In this document: positions 7,777-16,705 of the stretch, piece by piece
Layout: each line of letters starts with the position of its first letter
Numbering within the stretch: the first letter of the stretch is position 1
NCBI GenBank assembly: GCA_001725155.1
Contig: MEFP01000012.1
Span: 62,001-126,000, forward strand
From: Lysobacteraceae bacterium SCN 69-320
GTDB lineage: Bacteria > Pseudomonadota > Gammaproteobacteria > Xanthomonadales > Rhodanobacteraceae
Reading direction: 5' to 3'
Length of the DNA: 64,000 nt
Notes under the pieces: generated by a model
The model's input: only the letters and a program-made list of their open reading frames with translations
Databases searched by the model: none
What the model was told of the DNA's origin: nothing
Program-made: the position numbers and the translations under genes

Positions 7777-10080
7777 TCAGGCCGACTGCTTCAGCGCCGC
7801 GAGCACGTCCGCCGGCCGGATCGGAATGTGCCGCAGCCGCGCGCCGACCGCGGCGAAGACCGCATTGCCGATGGCCGGCGCGACGACGGTCGTGGCCGGC
7901 TCGCCGAGTCCGACCGGCACCTCGGTGCTGGCGATGAACTCGATCTGCAGCTCCGGACAGTCGGCCATGCGCATCGGCGTGTAGGTGTCGAGATTGGTGT
8001 CGCGCACCTGGCCGTTTTCGAAGCGCGTGCCTTCGAGCACGGCCATGCTCATGCCCCAGAGCGCCGCACCTTCCATCTGCGCGAGCGCGCCGTCGGGGTG
8101 CACGATCGTGCCCGCATCGGCGACGAGGAACAGCTTCTCCACGCGCACATCGCCGCTGGCGCGGTCCACGCGCACGCGCGCCGCGCAGGCGACCCAGGTC
8201 GGCATGTCGCGTTCCTGGCCGAACGTGGTCGCGATGCCCAGGCCCGTGTCCTTCGGCAGCGGTGTGCCCCAGCCGGCGATCTCGGCGACGCGCTTGAGCA
8301 CGGCGGCCTGGCGCCGGGCGCCGCCGACCGAGTTCGGCGCGCTGCCGGTATTGCGGCCGGAGCCGTCGAGCAGCGCGAGGCGGAAATTCAGCGGGTCGAC
8401 GCCGCGCTCGTGCGCGGCTTCGTCCATGAAGCTTTCGACCGCCCAGTTGGTCCAGCCCGGACCGACCGAGCGCAGCCAGCCGGGCCGGAATGCGCGGTTG
8501 GCGACCTCGTTGGACAGCGCGCGCACGCGCTGTGCGCCGACGCTGTACCAGTGGTCGGCGCCGGCGATCGCGAACGGATCGTAGGGCCGGTCGTTCTTTC
8601 CCTTCGGCATGAAGCTCGGCACCATGACCTGGGTCGGCCAGCCGGCCGAGGCGTCGTGCTGCATCGCGACGATCGCGCCGGCCGCATCCAAGCCCATGCG
8701 CAGGCGCTGGATCGACGGCGAGCGGAACGAGTCGAAGCGCACGTCGTCGGGCCGCGTGCAGGTCATCTTGACCGGCCGGCCCAGCGCCTTGGCCGCGAGC
8801 GCGGCCGGCACGGCGTAGTCGCCGTTGAGGCGCCGGCCGAAGCCGCCGCCGAGCAGGTAGGTGCGCATGACGATCCTGTCCTCGCCGACGCCCAGCGCCT
8901 TGGCCAGGGTCGGCAGGATCAGCGACTGCCACTGGTTGCCGGTGTGGATTTCCCAGCGGCCGTCCTTCTCGAACGCGAGCGCATTCAGCGGTTCGAGCTG
9001 GAAATGCAGCACGCTCGCGGTGGTGTAGGTCCGCTCCAGGGTCGAGGCCGCGGCGGCGAACGCCGCATCCACGCCTTCGTCGTCCACCACGGTCGCGCCG
9101 GCCGTCGGGTCGGCGAACTGCTTGCGGCCGAAATCGAGCACATCCTGCTCGGACAGCGTCGCCGTGTCGTCGTTGCGCCAGGTCACCTTGACCTTGTCGG
9201 CGGCACGCATCGCGGCAAAGGTGGATTCGGCGCAGACCATGACCCAGCCCGGCACGGTGCTGGACGGATCCTCCAGGGTCAGGCTGCGCAGATAGCCCTT
9301 GACCGCGCGCGCGGCGCTGTCGTCGACGCTGACGACGGTGGAACCGTTGCGCGTCGGCGGCACCAGCGGCCGCGCGTACACCATGCCGTCGACCTGGGCG
9401 TCGATGCCGTAGACGGCCTTGCCGGTGGTCTTGCCGGGGATGTCGATGGCCTGGGTGTCCACGCCGACGAGACGTCGCTCGGCCGGCGTCTTCAGCGGCA
9501 GTTTGGCCAGTTCGTCGGCCGTATAGGTGCGCGTGAGATCGCCGCGCTGCACGATCTGCGCATAGCTGATCGAGCGGCCGCCGGCGCTCACCGTGCTGTT
9601 GCGCGCGATGCACGCGTCCGGCGCGACGCCGAGCAGCCGGGCGCCTTCCTCGATCAGCGCAATGCGGCCGGCTGCGCCGGCCTGGGCCAGCGGCAGCCAG
9701 CTCTGCCAGACGGACCAGCTGCCGCCGGTGACCATGAGCCCCCATTTCGGATCGGTGTCGACATGGCTGACGCGCACCTGGCTCCAGTCGGCTTCCAGTT
9801 CGTCGGCGAGGATGCGCGCGAGCGCCGTGCCGACGTGCTGGCCCATCTCGGCGCGAATGACGTTGACGGTGATGCGCCCGTCGATGTCGATGCGGAACCA
9901 CAGGCCCGGCTCGAAGCCGCGTTCGGCGATCAGCGTCGTCGCCGAGGTCTCCGGCAGCACGGTGGCGGCGCGCGCGAAGGCCATGACGAAGCCGCCGCCG
10001 GCCGCGCCGATCAGGAACGCGCGCCGCGACGGCGAGGAGGGGCGGGCGGCCGCGCGCAGCGGCATGTCGGATCTAGGCAT
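7777..10080 (-). CDS. Molybdopterin-binding subunit, xanthine dehydrogenase/isoquinoline 1-oxidoreductase beta family
   Basis: The 767-residue large subunit of a periplasmic molybdenum hydroxylase. The N-terminus carries a Tat signal, SRRAFLIGAAGGG (twin Arg 19-20), so the folded cofactor-loaded enzyme should be exported. Molybdopterin-binding family motifs are seen: GGGFGRR in the middle and GLGEPATT near the C-terminus, whose Glu matches the catalytic base of xanthine dehydrogenases. Length and order match IorB-type subunits that hydroxylate aldehydes or N-heterocycles; the substrate cannot be read from sequence. The ATG overlaps the end of the 2Fe-2S subunit by 8 bases, so the two are translationally coupled. 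A cytochrome c gene lies upstream in the same operon and is the probable electron acceptor. MoeA, needed for the cofactor, is encoded at about 25.4 kb. Confidence 0.92.
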   Translation of the reverse strand: MPRSDMPLRAAARPSSPSRRAFLIGAAGGGFVMAFARAATVLPETSATTLIAERGFEPGLWFRIDIDGRITVNVIRAEMGQHVGTALARILADELEADWSQVRVSHVDTDPKWGLMVTGGSWSVWQSWLPLAQAGAAGRIALIEEGARLLGVAPDACIARNSTVSAGGRSISYAQIVQRGDLTRTYTADELAKLPLKTPAERRLVGVDTQAIDIPGKTTGKAVYGIDAQVDGMVYARPLVPPTRNGSTVVSVDDSAARAVKGYLRSLTLEDPSSTVPGWVMVCAESTFAAMRAADKVKVTWRNDDTATLSEQDVLDFGRKQFADPTAGATVVDDEGVDAAFAAAASTLERTYTTASVLHFQLEPLNALAFEKDGRWEIHTGNQWQSLILPTLAKALGVGEDRIVMRTYLLGGGFGRRLNGDYAVPAALAAKALGRPVKMTCTRPDDVRFDSFRSPSIQRLRMGLDAAGAIVAMQHDASAGWPTQVMVPSFMPKGKNDRPYDPFAIAGADHWYSVGAQRVRALSNEVANRAFRPGWLRSVGPGWTNWAVESFMDEAAHERGVDPLNFRLALLDGSGRNTGSAPNSVGGARRQAAVLKRVAEIAGWGTPLPKDTGLGIATTFGQERDMPTWVACAARVRVDRASGDVRVEKLFLVADAGTIVHPDGALAQMEGAALWGMSMAVLEGTRFENGQVRDTNLDTYTPMRMADCPELQIEFIASTEVPVGLGEPATTVVAPAIGNAVFAAVGARLRHIPIRPADVLAALKQSA

Positions 10081-10546
10081 GGGAGGAGCCGTCCTTGAGT
10101 TCCGCGGCGGCGAGCTTGATCGCCTTGCGTATGCGCAGGTAGGCCATGCAGCGGCACAGGTTGCCGGCCATCACCGCATTGATGTCGGCGTCGCTGGGAT
10201 CGGGAAAATCCTTGAGCAGGGTCGCCGCCTGCATGATCTGGCCCGGCTGGCAGTAGCCGCACTGCGGCGCCTGTACGGCGATCCAGGCCTTCTGCAGCGG
10301 GTGGCTGCCGTCCGGGTCCAGGCCTTCTATCGTCGTGACCTGTTGCCCGGCCACGGCGCCCAGCGGCGTGATGCAGGAGCGGATCGCGCGGCCGTTGACG
10401 TGTACCGTGCAGGCGCCGCAGAAGCCGATGCCGCAGCCGAACTTGGTGCCTTTCAGGTGCAGCGCATCGCGCAGCGCCCAGAGCAGCGGCGTGTCGTCGT
10501 CGATGTCGAGCGTGACCGGATGACCGTTGAGTACGAACTGGCTCAT
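10073..10546 (-). CDS. 2Fe-2S subunit of the molybdenum hydroxylase
   Basis: A 157-residue small subunit with two 2Fe-2S clusters. The plant-ferredoxin-type cluster is C38-x4-C43-x2-C46 with a fourth ligand at C58 (RSC). The second, four-helix domain has CGYCQPG and CRC. It has no signal of its own and, as in related enzymes, is expected to travel through the Tat pathway bound to the large subunit. It passes electrons from the molybdenum centre, probably to the cytochrome encoded 28 bases upstream. It is translationally coupled to the large subunit. Confidence 0.94.
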   Translation of the reverse strand: MSQFVLNGHPVTLDIDDDTPLLWALRDALHLKGTKFGCGIGFCGACTVHVNGRAIRSCITPLGAVAGQQVTTIEGLDPDGSHPLQKAWIAVQAPQCGYCQPGQIMQAATLLKDFPDPSDADINAVMAGNLCRCMAYLRIRKAIKLAAAELKDGSSHA

Positions 10547-10574
10547 GCTGCGGGGCTCCGTCCGGAAAGCGTAT

Positions 10575-11888
10575 CTAGCGTTGCGCCGTCGCCGCCGATC
10601 GGGTCGGCGCGGCGCGCAGTGCGGCGACCGTGCGCGGCAGATCGGGCCAGGGCGGCTGGTCGCTGCGCGTGCGCCGCAGCCAGGCGGCGAGGGAGGCGAC
10701 TTCCTCGTCGCCGAGCGAATGGGCGAAGCCCGGCATCATCACACCGGGCAGGCCGGCATCCACGCCGACGCCGTGCAGGATGACCTGGATCAGGGTGGAC
10801 GGATCGGCTGCCGTGACGGCGCTGTTGAGGCCGAGTTCCGGCCTTTCGGTCAGCGGCTGCGGCGCGCTGTTGTAGTGGCAGGACGCGCACGCCGAGGCGA
10901 ACAGCCGCGCGCCCGCATCGCCGGCCGGCTGCGCGGCCTGGGCCGAGGCGGTCAGCGCGCGGGCCAGCGCCGCGGCCGTGGCGGCATCGTCGACGGCGCC
11001 GGCGCGTCCGGCGAAGTACACGGCGATCGCGCGCAGGTCCTCGTCGGGCAGCTTGCCCAGTCCATGCACGACCTCGGCCATGGCGCCGGCGGCCACGCCG
11101 TGCAGCGGCGTCGCGCCGTGGCGCAGATAGGCATACAGCTCGTCCTCGCTCCAGCGCACCGGCGCCGGGTTGGAGCGGTCCAGCGGCGGCGCGTACCAGC
11201 CGTCGACGACGGCGCCGGTGTAGCGGTGCGCGTCGAGCTGTTCGGCGCCGAGCGCGTTGCGCGGGCTGTGACAGGCCGAGCAGTGCGCGAGACCTTCGGC
11301 CAGATACGCGCCGCGGTTCCACTGCGCGCTGTTGCCGCTGACCGGGCCGTAGGCACCGTCGCGGAAATACAGCAGTTTCCAGCCGGCCTGCAGCGCGCGC
11401 ACGTTCAGCGGAAACGCCATGTCGGGCTTGCGCGCCGGCGCGACCGCCGGTTCGCGCGTCATGAAATAGGCGTACAGCGCCTTGATGTCGGCGTCGTCGA
11501 TCTGGTTGAAATGCTGGTACGGAAACACCGGGAACAGATGTGCGCCGTCGCGTGCGACGCCTTCGCGCAGCGCCCGCCGGAATGCCGCTTCGGACCAGCG
11601 GCCTATGCCGGTCTGCGGATCGGGCGTGATGTTCGTCGACCAGATCGTGCCGAAGCCGGTCGTCATCGCATAGCCGCCGGCATAACGCTGACCGCCCGGC
11701 GCGGTATGGCAGGTCGCGCAATAGCCGGCACCGGCCAGCATCTCGCCCTTGGCGACGAGTTCGGCGGCGAAGCTCGTGCGTGCCGGCGGCGTGATCGGAT
11801 CCAGCGCGGGGCGATAGGCCAGCACGGCGAGTCCGACGACGCCGACCACGACGATGACGAGCAGCGCAATGACGAGACGCTTGAACAT
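10575..11888 (-). CDS. Membrane-anchored tri-heme cytochrome c, electron acceptor of the molybdenum hydroxylase
   Basis: A 437-residue protein with an uncleaved N-terminal membrane helix (about residues 5-24) and three c-type heme sites: CATCH (C57-H61), CSACH and CASCH. This matches the AdhB/cytochrome subunits that accompany periplasmic IorAB-type hydroxylases and pass electrons to the respiratory chain. I chose ATG 11888 over the GTG at 11900, because GGAG lies 7 bases before the ATG and the peptide then begins directly with MFKR and the membrane helix. It is first in the operon: cytochrome, 2Fe-2S subunit, molybdenum subunit. Confidence 0.92.
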   Translation of the reverse strand: MFKRLVIALLVIVVVGVVGLAVLAYRPALDPITPPARTSFAAELVAKGEMLAGAGYCATCHTAPGGQRYAGGYAMTTGFGTIWSTNITPDPQTGIGRWSEAAFRRALREGVARDGAHLFPVFPYQHFNQIDDADIKALYAYFMTREPAVAPARKPDMAFPLNVRALQAGWKLLYFRDGAYGPVSGNSAQWNRGAYLAEGLAHCSACHSPRNALGAEQLDAHRYTGAVVDGWYAPPLDRSNPAPVRWSEDELYAYLRHGATPLHGVAAGAMAEVVHGLGKLPDEDLRAIAVYFAGRAGAVDDAATAAALARALTASAQAAQPAGDAGARLFASACASCHYNSAPQPLTERPELGLNSAVTAADPSTLIQVILHGVGVDAGLPGVMMPGFAHSLGDEEVASLAAWLRRTRSDQPPWPDLPRTVAALRAAPTRSAATAQR

Positions 11889-12183
11889 GCGGATCTCCAC
11901 ACGACGCGGCTGGAATACGCGATGCGGGCTGCCGTGCGCGACGCCAGAAAAGCGGCGAATGCGGCGGCGCCCGGCGATCCGGACTCTACGCCGATTCGGT
12001 GCCGCCGTGTCGTCGCGGCGGCCTGCGGCATCGTGCTGCCGTCAACGGCCGAGGCGGCTTTGCGGCCCGGCCGGACGCCGCAATGCCGGTGCCGGCGTCC
12101 CGCGTGCCGACGGCGCGGCTTCCACGCCTGACCCGGCAGACGCTACAGTGAGGACTTGTGCAGGGACGCTCAGGGGAGTCCGC

Positions 12184-13938
12184 ATGTCAGCGCAGTTCGA
12201 ATCGTTCAAGACCGCCTGGCGCGCGGCCGACTATGCGCAGGCGCTGACGCACGTCGACGCCGTCATCGCCGGGCAGCCGCTCGTCGCCGCGCTGCACTGG
12301 TATCGCGCGAACTGCCTGCTCCGGCTCGATCGGCCGGTCGAAGCGTTCGCGGCGGTGAACCGGGTGCTCGCGCTGAATCCCGATCATGCGCCGGCGCTGG
12401 TCAAGCAGATCGAACTGAGTGGGCTGGAGGAGCCCGAAGGCGACGACGGCGAGGAGAACGGCGAGCCGACGCCGGCGCAGATCACGGCGCGGATGCTGCA
12501 GGTCGAGCAGCACCGGCAGCGCCAGATCGCCCAGCTGCGTCGTGCGCTCGAAATCGACCCCACGCTGGCCGATGCGTATTTCTGTCTGTCGCAGCTGCTG
12601 CGTGACCGCACGACGCATGCCGTGCTGAACGGCGGCGACGCCGAAACGCTGTTGAGCGACGACGAAGCGGACGGCTTGCTCGAACAGGCGATCGCGCGGG
12701 ATCCGGCGCGAGTCGAGTTCCGCTGCGCGCGAGCCGAGCGGCGCCGGCTGCGTGCCGTGCAGGTTCCCGATGGAACGCCCGCCGCCGATTGCGTCCAGTC
12801 GCGTATCGGCATGCGCTATCTGCGCGCCGAGCTCGAAGCCGCGCTGGCCGATTTCACCGAGTGCGCACGGCTGGACGGCGGTCCGCGCTATCGGCTGCAC
12901 ATGGGCCGGGTGCTGCACGAACTCGGCCGCCACGACGAGGCCGTCGCGCAGTACGACCGCGCACTCGCCCTGTTGCCGGCGGACGCGCCGCAGCGCGCGC
13001 ATGTGGAGGATCTGCGCCGGCGTTCGCAGAACGGCGGTCGCGGCGAGCTCGATGACGTGGCGCAGCTGATCGAGAGCGTGATCGCGCCCGGCGACCGCAA
13101 TCAGCAGGAGGACCTGGTCGCGACGGCCTTGCTCGGCACGGCGCACGCGCTGCGCGGCGGCCAGGACCTGCAGACCGCGTTCGCCGCGCACATGCCCGAA
13201 TCGCCGGACGACCTGCTCGCGGCCAACATCGCCGAAAACATCCTCAACGTCGCCTTTGAGGCGCCGCCGGATCTCGTCGCCGCCGACGCCGCGACCTTTC
13301 CGGCCTACCAGCGCCGCCATGCGGCACGGCAGCGGGCCGCGTTCGCCGCGGCCGGCCTGCGTCACGTCGCCGATGCCGAAGCGGCCGGCATGACGCCGAC
13401 CCTGGGCCAGCGCGTGCTGCTCGGCTTGCATGCCGACGCCGACGGCGCGACCTGCGCCGCCACGTTCGTGCTGCGGCCGAAATGGCCCGGCGTGCCGGGT
13501 TTCGTGATGCTGCTGCTGGCGGGCAAATGGAAGAAACATCCGATGACCGAATGCGTCAGCCATTTCGACGACGACGGCTATCTGATCACCCAGTACGAAA
13601 GCATCTCGCCGTTCGAGTACGGCACGGCCGTCGACATCGAGCGCCTGCCGCGCTCGACCCCGGTCGCCGCGCTGGTCCGGCGCCATCGCGAACGCGTCGC
13701 CGCCTACCGGCAGGCGCATCCGCAGGCGCGTGCGTTTCCGGCCAGCGACCTCGCCGCGATCGATGCGAACTGGCGCCGCGGCCAGATCGTCAAGCGCAAC
13801 TACCGCCGCTCCGTCGGCTACATCAGCGACGCGGAACTGCGCCGCCTGCTCGGCGGGCACTACGAGCGCCTGGCGCAGCGGGTGCGGCAGAAGATCGGCG
13901 TGTTCGCGGCCGATCGCGAAGCGGCCGCCGAAGACTGA
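12184..13938 (+). CDS. Tetratricopeptide-repeat protein of unknown function
   Basis: 584 residues with TPR-like helices. Early repeats lie at about 5-75; then comes an acidic insert rich in Glu/Asp/Gly (near 80-95) and further repeats at about 110-290, for example the ALEIDP and RALALLP signatures. The C-terminal half (from about 330) is a separate globular region with no motif I recognise, containing the phrase GKWKKHPMTE followed by several aromatic/acidic stretches. There is no signal peptide, so it is probably a cytoplasmic scaffold or binding protein. GGGGAG seven bases upstream supports this ATG. It is divergent from the cytochrome gene and convergent with the zinc-ribbon gene, only 18 bases apart. 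Confidence 0.85.
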   Translation: MSAQFESFKTAWRAADYAQALTHVDAVIAGQPLVAALHWYRANCLLRLDRPVEAFAAVNRVLALNPDHAPALVKQIELSGLEEPEGDDGEENGEPTPAQITARMLQVEQHRQRQIAQLRRALEIDPTLADAYFCLSQLLRDRTTHAVLNGGDAETLLSDDEADGLLEQAIARDPARVEFRCARAERRRLRAVQVPDGTPAADCVQSRIGMRYLRAELEAALADFTECARLDGGPRYRLHMGRVLHELGRHDEAVAQYDRALALLPADAPQRAHVEDLRRRSQNGGRGELDDVAQLIESVIAPGDRNQQEDLVATALLGTAHALRGGQDLQTAFAAHMPESPDDLLAANIAENILNVAFEAPPDLVAADAATFPAYQRRHAARQRAAFAAAGLRHVADAEAAGMTPTLGQRVLLGLHADADGATCAATFVLRPKWPGVPGFVMLLLAGKWKKHPMTECVSHFDDDGYLITQYESISPFEYGTAVDIERLPRSTPVAALVRRHRERVAAYRQAHPQARAFPASDLAAIDANWRRGQIVKRNYRRSVGYISDAELRRLLGGHYERLAQRVRQKIGVFAADREAAAED

Positions 13939-13956
13939 CTGCGGGCGCGGGCGACT

Positions 13957-14592
13957 TCAGTTCTCGCGCCAGATCGCGAACACGCGGCCGCTGCCGCGCA
14001 GGCGTTCGAGCTGCGCTGCCGTCAACGTGAATGGATGGCTGGTGTCGAGATACTCCGGTTCGCTCCAGCGCCGGGCGACGAAGTCCGCATGGGCGCCGGC
14101 GCGATCCGCGTAGTCGGCCTTGGACGGCACGAAGGTGACGCCGGCGGCGCCGACCGACTGGATGCGCACGAGACCGTAGCGGTCTGCCGTGGCGCCGGGC
14201 TGGCGGTCGAACTGGCATTCGTAGACGTCGCCGACGTGCGGCCGCCGTGCGTTCTCGGTGATGCGCGGCAGCACGGCGCCGCCGATCACGGCGAACGCGA
14301 GCAGGCCGCCGAGCAGGCCGGCGCCGATCTTCCAGCCCGAACGACGCAGGGCAGGGATGGGATCGTCCTTCAGCGTGCCGACCGCGCTGCGCGGCACCAC
14401 GTTGCCGTGCCGACAGATGTCGCAGGCCAGGAGGTATTCGCGCTTCGTGACCCAGGAGAACAGGTAGTACAGATGCGCGTAGCCGTAGCACAGGTACAGG
14501 CTGAACGGCCGGTCGAGCCCGCAGATCGCACACATTCGGGTCGACTCCGCACGCACGCGCAGGCTTTCGTTGCCGCTTCCCCAGATCAGCAT
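13957..14592 (-). CDS. Membrane protein with N-terminal zinc-ribbon-like cysteines
   Basis: A 211-residue hypothetical protein. Two CxxC pairs (CAIC near 17 and CDIC near 53) flank a tyrosine-rich stretch and could bind one zinc. A single hydrophobic helix follows at about 84-104, then a soluble C-terminal domain of about 100 residues. The start is ATG 14592, preceded by GGGGAG; the longer frame adds an implausible arginine/cysteine-rich leader. The function is not recognisable; zinc ribbon plus one membrane helix recurs in uncharacterised proteobacterial proteins. Its neighbours give no clue. Confidence 0.75.
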   Translation of the reverse strand: MLIWGSGNESLRVRAESTRMCAICGLDRPFSLYLCYGYAHLYYLFSWVTKREYLLACDICRHGNVVPRSAVGTLKDDPIPALRRSGWKIGAGLLGGLLAFAVIGGAVLPRITENARRPHVGDVYECQFDRQPGATADRYGLVRIQSVGAAGVTFVPSKADYADRAGAHADFVARRWSEPEYLDTSHPFTLTAAQLERLRGSGRVFAIWREN

Positions 14593-14832
14593 GACGTTTC
14601 TCCCCGGTCGGGCGCAGCTCTGCCGCCGGCAACAGGCCGGACGCCGCCGCACTGCGAATCAGGCAGGCAGAACGTCGCCGCTTGCGGCAACCGAACCTCC
14701 GGGCGCCCTGGTCGTGGATCGCCGACGGCAGCGAGTCGGCTGGCCGCCGGATTGCGCTAGGCTCAGGCGCTGCGACCAACGGGGCAATTCGTCCGCCGCC
14801 GCGTTGCCCATCTCCGGGAGGCCGAACCCGTC

Positions 14833-15795
14833 ATGCCGATCCGCCTGTCCGTGCCGCTGCCGTTCGAACCGCCGCCGCCGTTGCTGGTGTCGCAACGGGC
14901 CGATGCCGAGGGGGCCGCCGATCTCGCCGAGGCCGCGCGCTGGCGCTGCGAGCTGCAGTATCTGCACGAGCACCGCGCTCAGGACGAAGTGGAACTGACC
15001 GTGTCGTTCAACGTCCGCGCGGATGCCGCCGCAGCCGATGCCGGGCCGGCCGCCTTCGCGCGCAGCGTCGTCGTGCGGCTGATTCATTCCGACGACGGCG
15101 AGGACGTCGAAGCGCTGCAGCTGCGCCGGACATCCGCGACGACGGACTGGCCGCAGGCGACCTATGTCACGGCGGGCGGCCAGCGCCTGGACCTGGGCGC
15201 CGGCGTCGACGACGGGGACGGGCGCCGCTACGTCCTGCCGCCGCAACCGGCGCAGACCTGGCATGGCGTCAGCCTGCGCTGGGGCGGTTTCGGCGTCGCG
15301 CAGGCGCAGAACGCGCGCGCCGCGCTGACCGCCGTGCGCAATCGCGGCCTCGTCGACGACACCTCCGGCATTCCGGTCTATCGCACGGCCACGGTCGTCG
15401 CGGCAGACGTCGTGGCGCCGCGGAATCGCTGGTCGCAGGATTTCGACATCGGCGCCGGCGGCGAGCGCCTGGAGAGCGCGCTCGACGCGGCCTTGGGCGA
15501 GTTGTTCGGCGATCGCGCAGCCGGCCAGCCGCTCGCGCTGACGTTGTCCTACGCCTATGCGCCGGGGCCGGACCTGCCGCTGGTCACGCTGCCGGTCCTG
15601 CTGCAGCCGCCGCAGCCCTTCGACGCGGCGACAATGCAGCGGATCGCCGCGGCGCTGGCCGCCTGGCAGGCCTCGAACCAGCCGCCGACCCGGCGTGCCG
15701 AGTGGCAGATCGGCCTCGTGCAATACCCGCAGATCGCAGCGGACACGGCACGGCCGCTGCTCGATCTGCCGCGGCTGGTCTACCGCCTGCGCTGA
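14833..15795 (+). CDS. Hypothetical protein, about 320 residues
   Basis: A soluble protein of 320 residues with no signal peptide, no membrane helix and no motif I recognise. It opens with proline-rich MPIRLSVPLPFEPPPP and contains alternating hydrophobic strands suggesting a beta-sandwich. Codon use matches its neighbours. GGGAGG sits 13 bases before the ATG. It lies 161 bases upstream of the ECF sigma factor on the same strand and might belong to that group, but there is no direct evidence of linkage. Confidence 0.7.
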   Translation: MPIRLSVPLPFEPPPPLLVSQRADAEGAADLAEAARWRCELQYLHEHRAQDEVELTVSFNVRADAAAADAGPAAFARSVVVRLIHSDDGEDVEALQLRRTSATTDWPQATYVTAGGQRLDLGAGVDDGDGRRYVLPPQPAQTWHGVSLRWGGFGVAQAQNARAALTAVRNRGLVDDTSGIPVYRTATVVAADVVAPRNRWSQDFDIGAGGERLESALDAALGELFGDRAAGQPLALTLSYAYAPGPDLPLVTLPVLLQPPQPFDAATMQRIAAALAAWQASNQPPTRRAEWQIGLVQYPQIAADTARPLLDLPRLVYRLR

Positions 15796-15956
15796 ACGCG
15801 GCGGTCGCTGCAGCGCAGCGGCCGGATGCCGGTCGCGTACGGATCGTCCCCGCATCGGCGTTCTGCCTGGGGCCCGCCCGGCCCGTCGCAGCCGGATTTG
15901 CTGCTGCGGGTTCGCCGGTGCGGCCCGGCCTGACGCCGAGGCGGACTGCATACGCG

Positions 15957-16529
15957 ATGACGAACCTGATTGGTGCCGATGCCGCCATCGAGGAACTGCT
16001 CGACGGCGCACGCCGGGGCCAGGCCGACGCCGCCGACCGCCTGTTCGCGCTGCTGTACGACGAACTGCGCGGGCAGGCGCATCGGCTGCTGCGCATCGGC
16101 GCGCGCCAGACCTTGTGTACGACGGAACTCGTCAGCGAGACGTGGCTGCGCCTGAGCGGGCGGACGCTGCCGGCGGAGAGCCGCCGGCATTACTGCAATC
16201 TGGTCGCGCGCGCGATGCGCCAGCTGCTGATCGACCGCGCGCGGCTGCGTCAGGCCGGCAAGCGCGGCGACGGCGGCGAGCCGCTGACCCTGAGCGCGGC
16301 GGCCGATGTCGCTGCCGACGAGCCGCTGGACGTGCTCGCGCTGGACCGCGTCATGGGCGCGCTGGCCGCCACCGATCCGCTGCTGGCCGAGCTGGCCGGT
16401 CTGCACCTGTTCGGCGGCCTGGGCTTCGCCGAGATCGCGCAGCTGCGTGGCGTCAGCGAGCGCAGCGTGTTCCGCGACTGGCGCGCGGCACGCATGTTCC
16501 TGCTGCGCTACATGGAGGCGGGCGGCTGA
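15957..16529 (+). CDS. ECF sigma factor, kinase-associated type (ECF43-like)
   Basis: 190 residues with sigma regions 2 and 4 and no C-terminal extension. Region 2 carries TTELVSETWLRL where most ECFs have an acidic D-A-E-D-type segment; region 4 ends with the helix-turn-helix FAEIAQLRGVSERSVFRDW. No anti-sigma factor is encoded next to it. Instead, a membrane Ser/Thr kinase follows two genes later. In the described ECF43 group (EcfP/PknT of Vibrio parahaemolyticus) the missing acidic charge is supplied by phosphorylation of a threonine in region 2.2; the two Thr in TTELV are the obvious candidates here. The adjacent secreted beta-helix genes are plausible targets. Confidence 0.9.
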   Translation: MTNLIGADAAIEELLDGARRGQADAADRLFALLYDELRGQAHRLLRIGARQTLCTTELVSETWLRLSGRTLPAESRRHYCNLVARAMRQLLIDRARLRQAGKRGDGGEPLTLSAAADVAADEPLDVLALDRVMGALAATDPLLAELAGLHLFGGLGFAEIAQLRGVSERSVFRDWRAARMFLLRYMEAGG

Positions 16530-16705
16530 GGCGTCCTCGGCAGCCGCAGGCGTCGCCGGCCCGGACGTCCCGGCGCGGCCCGGGCAGGAGGATGCACCGC
16601 GCGGCGACCGCGTTCACTGCCGGCTTGCGACATCTCGTTGCGGATCTGGCAGTCACCCCGGCGCGGTTTCGTAACTAGCCGCAACACTCCGAGGAAATCC
16701 GCCCC

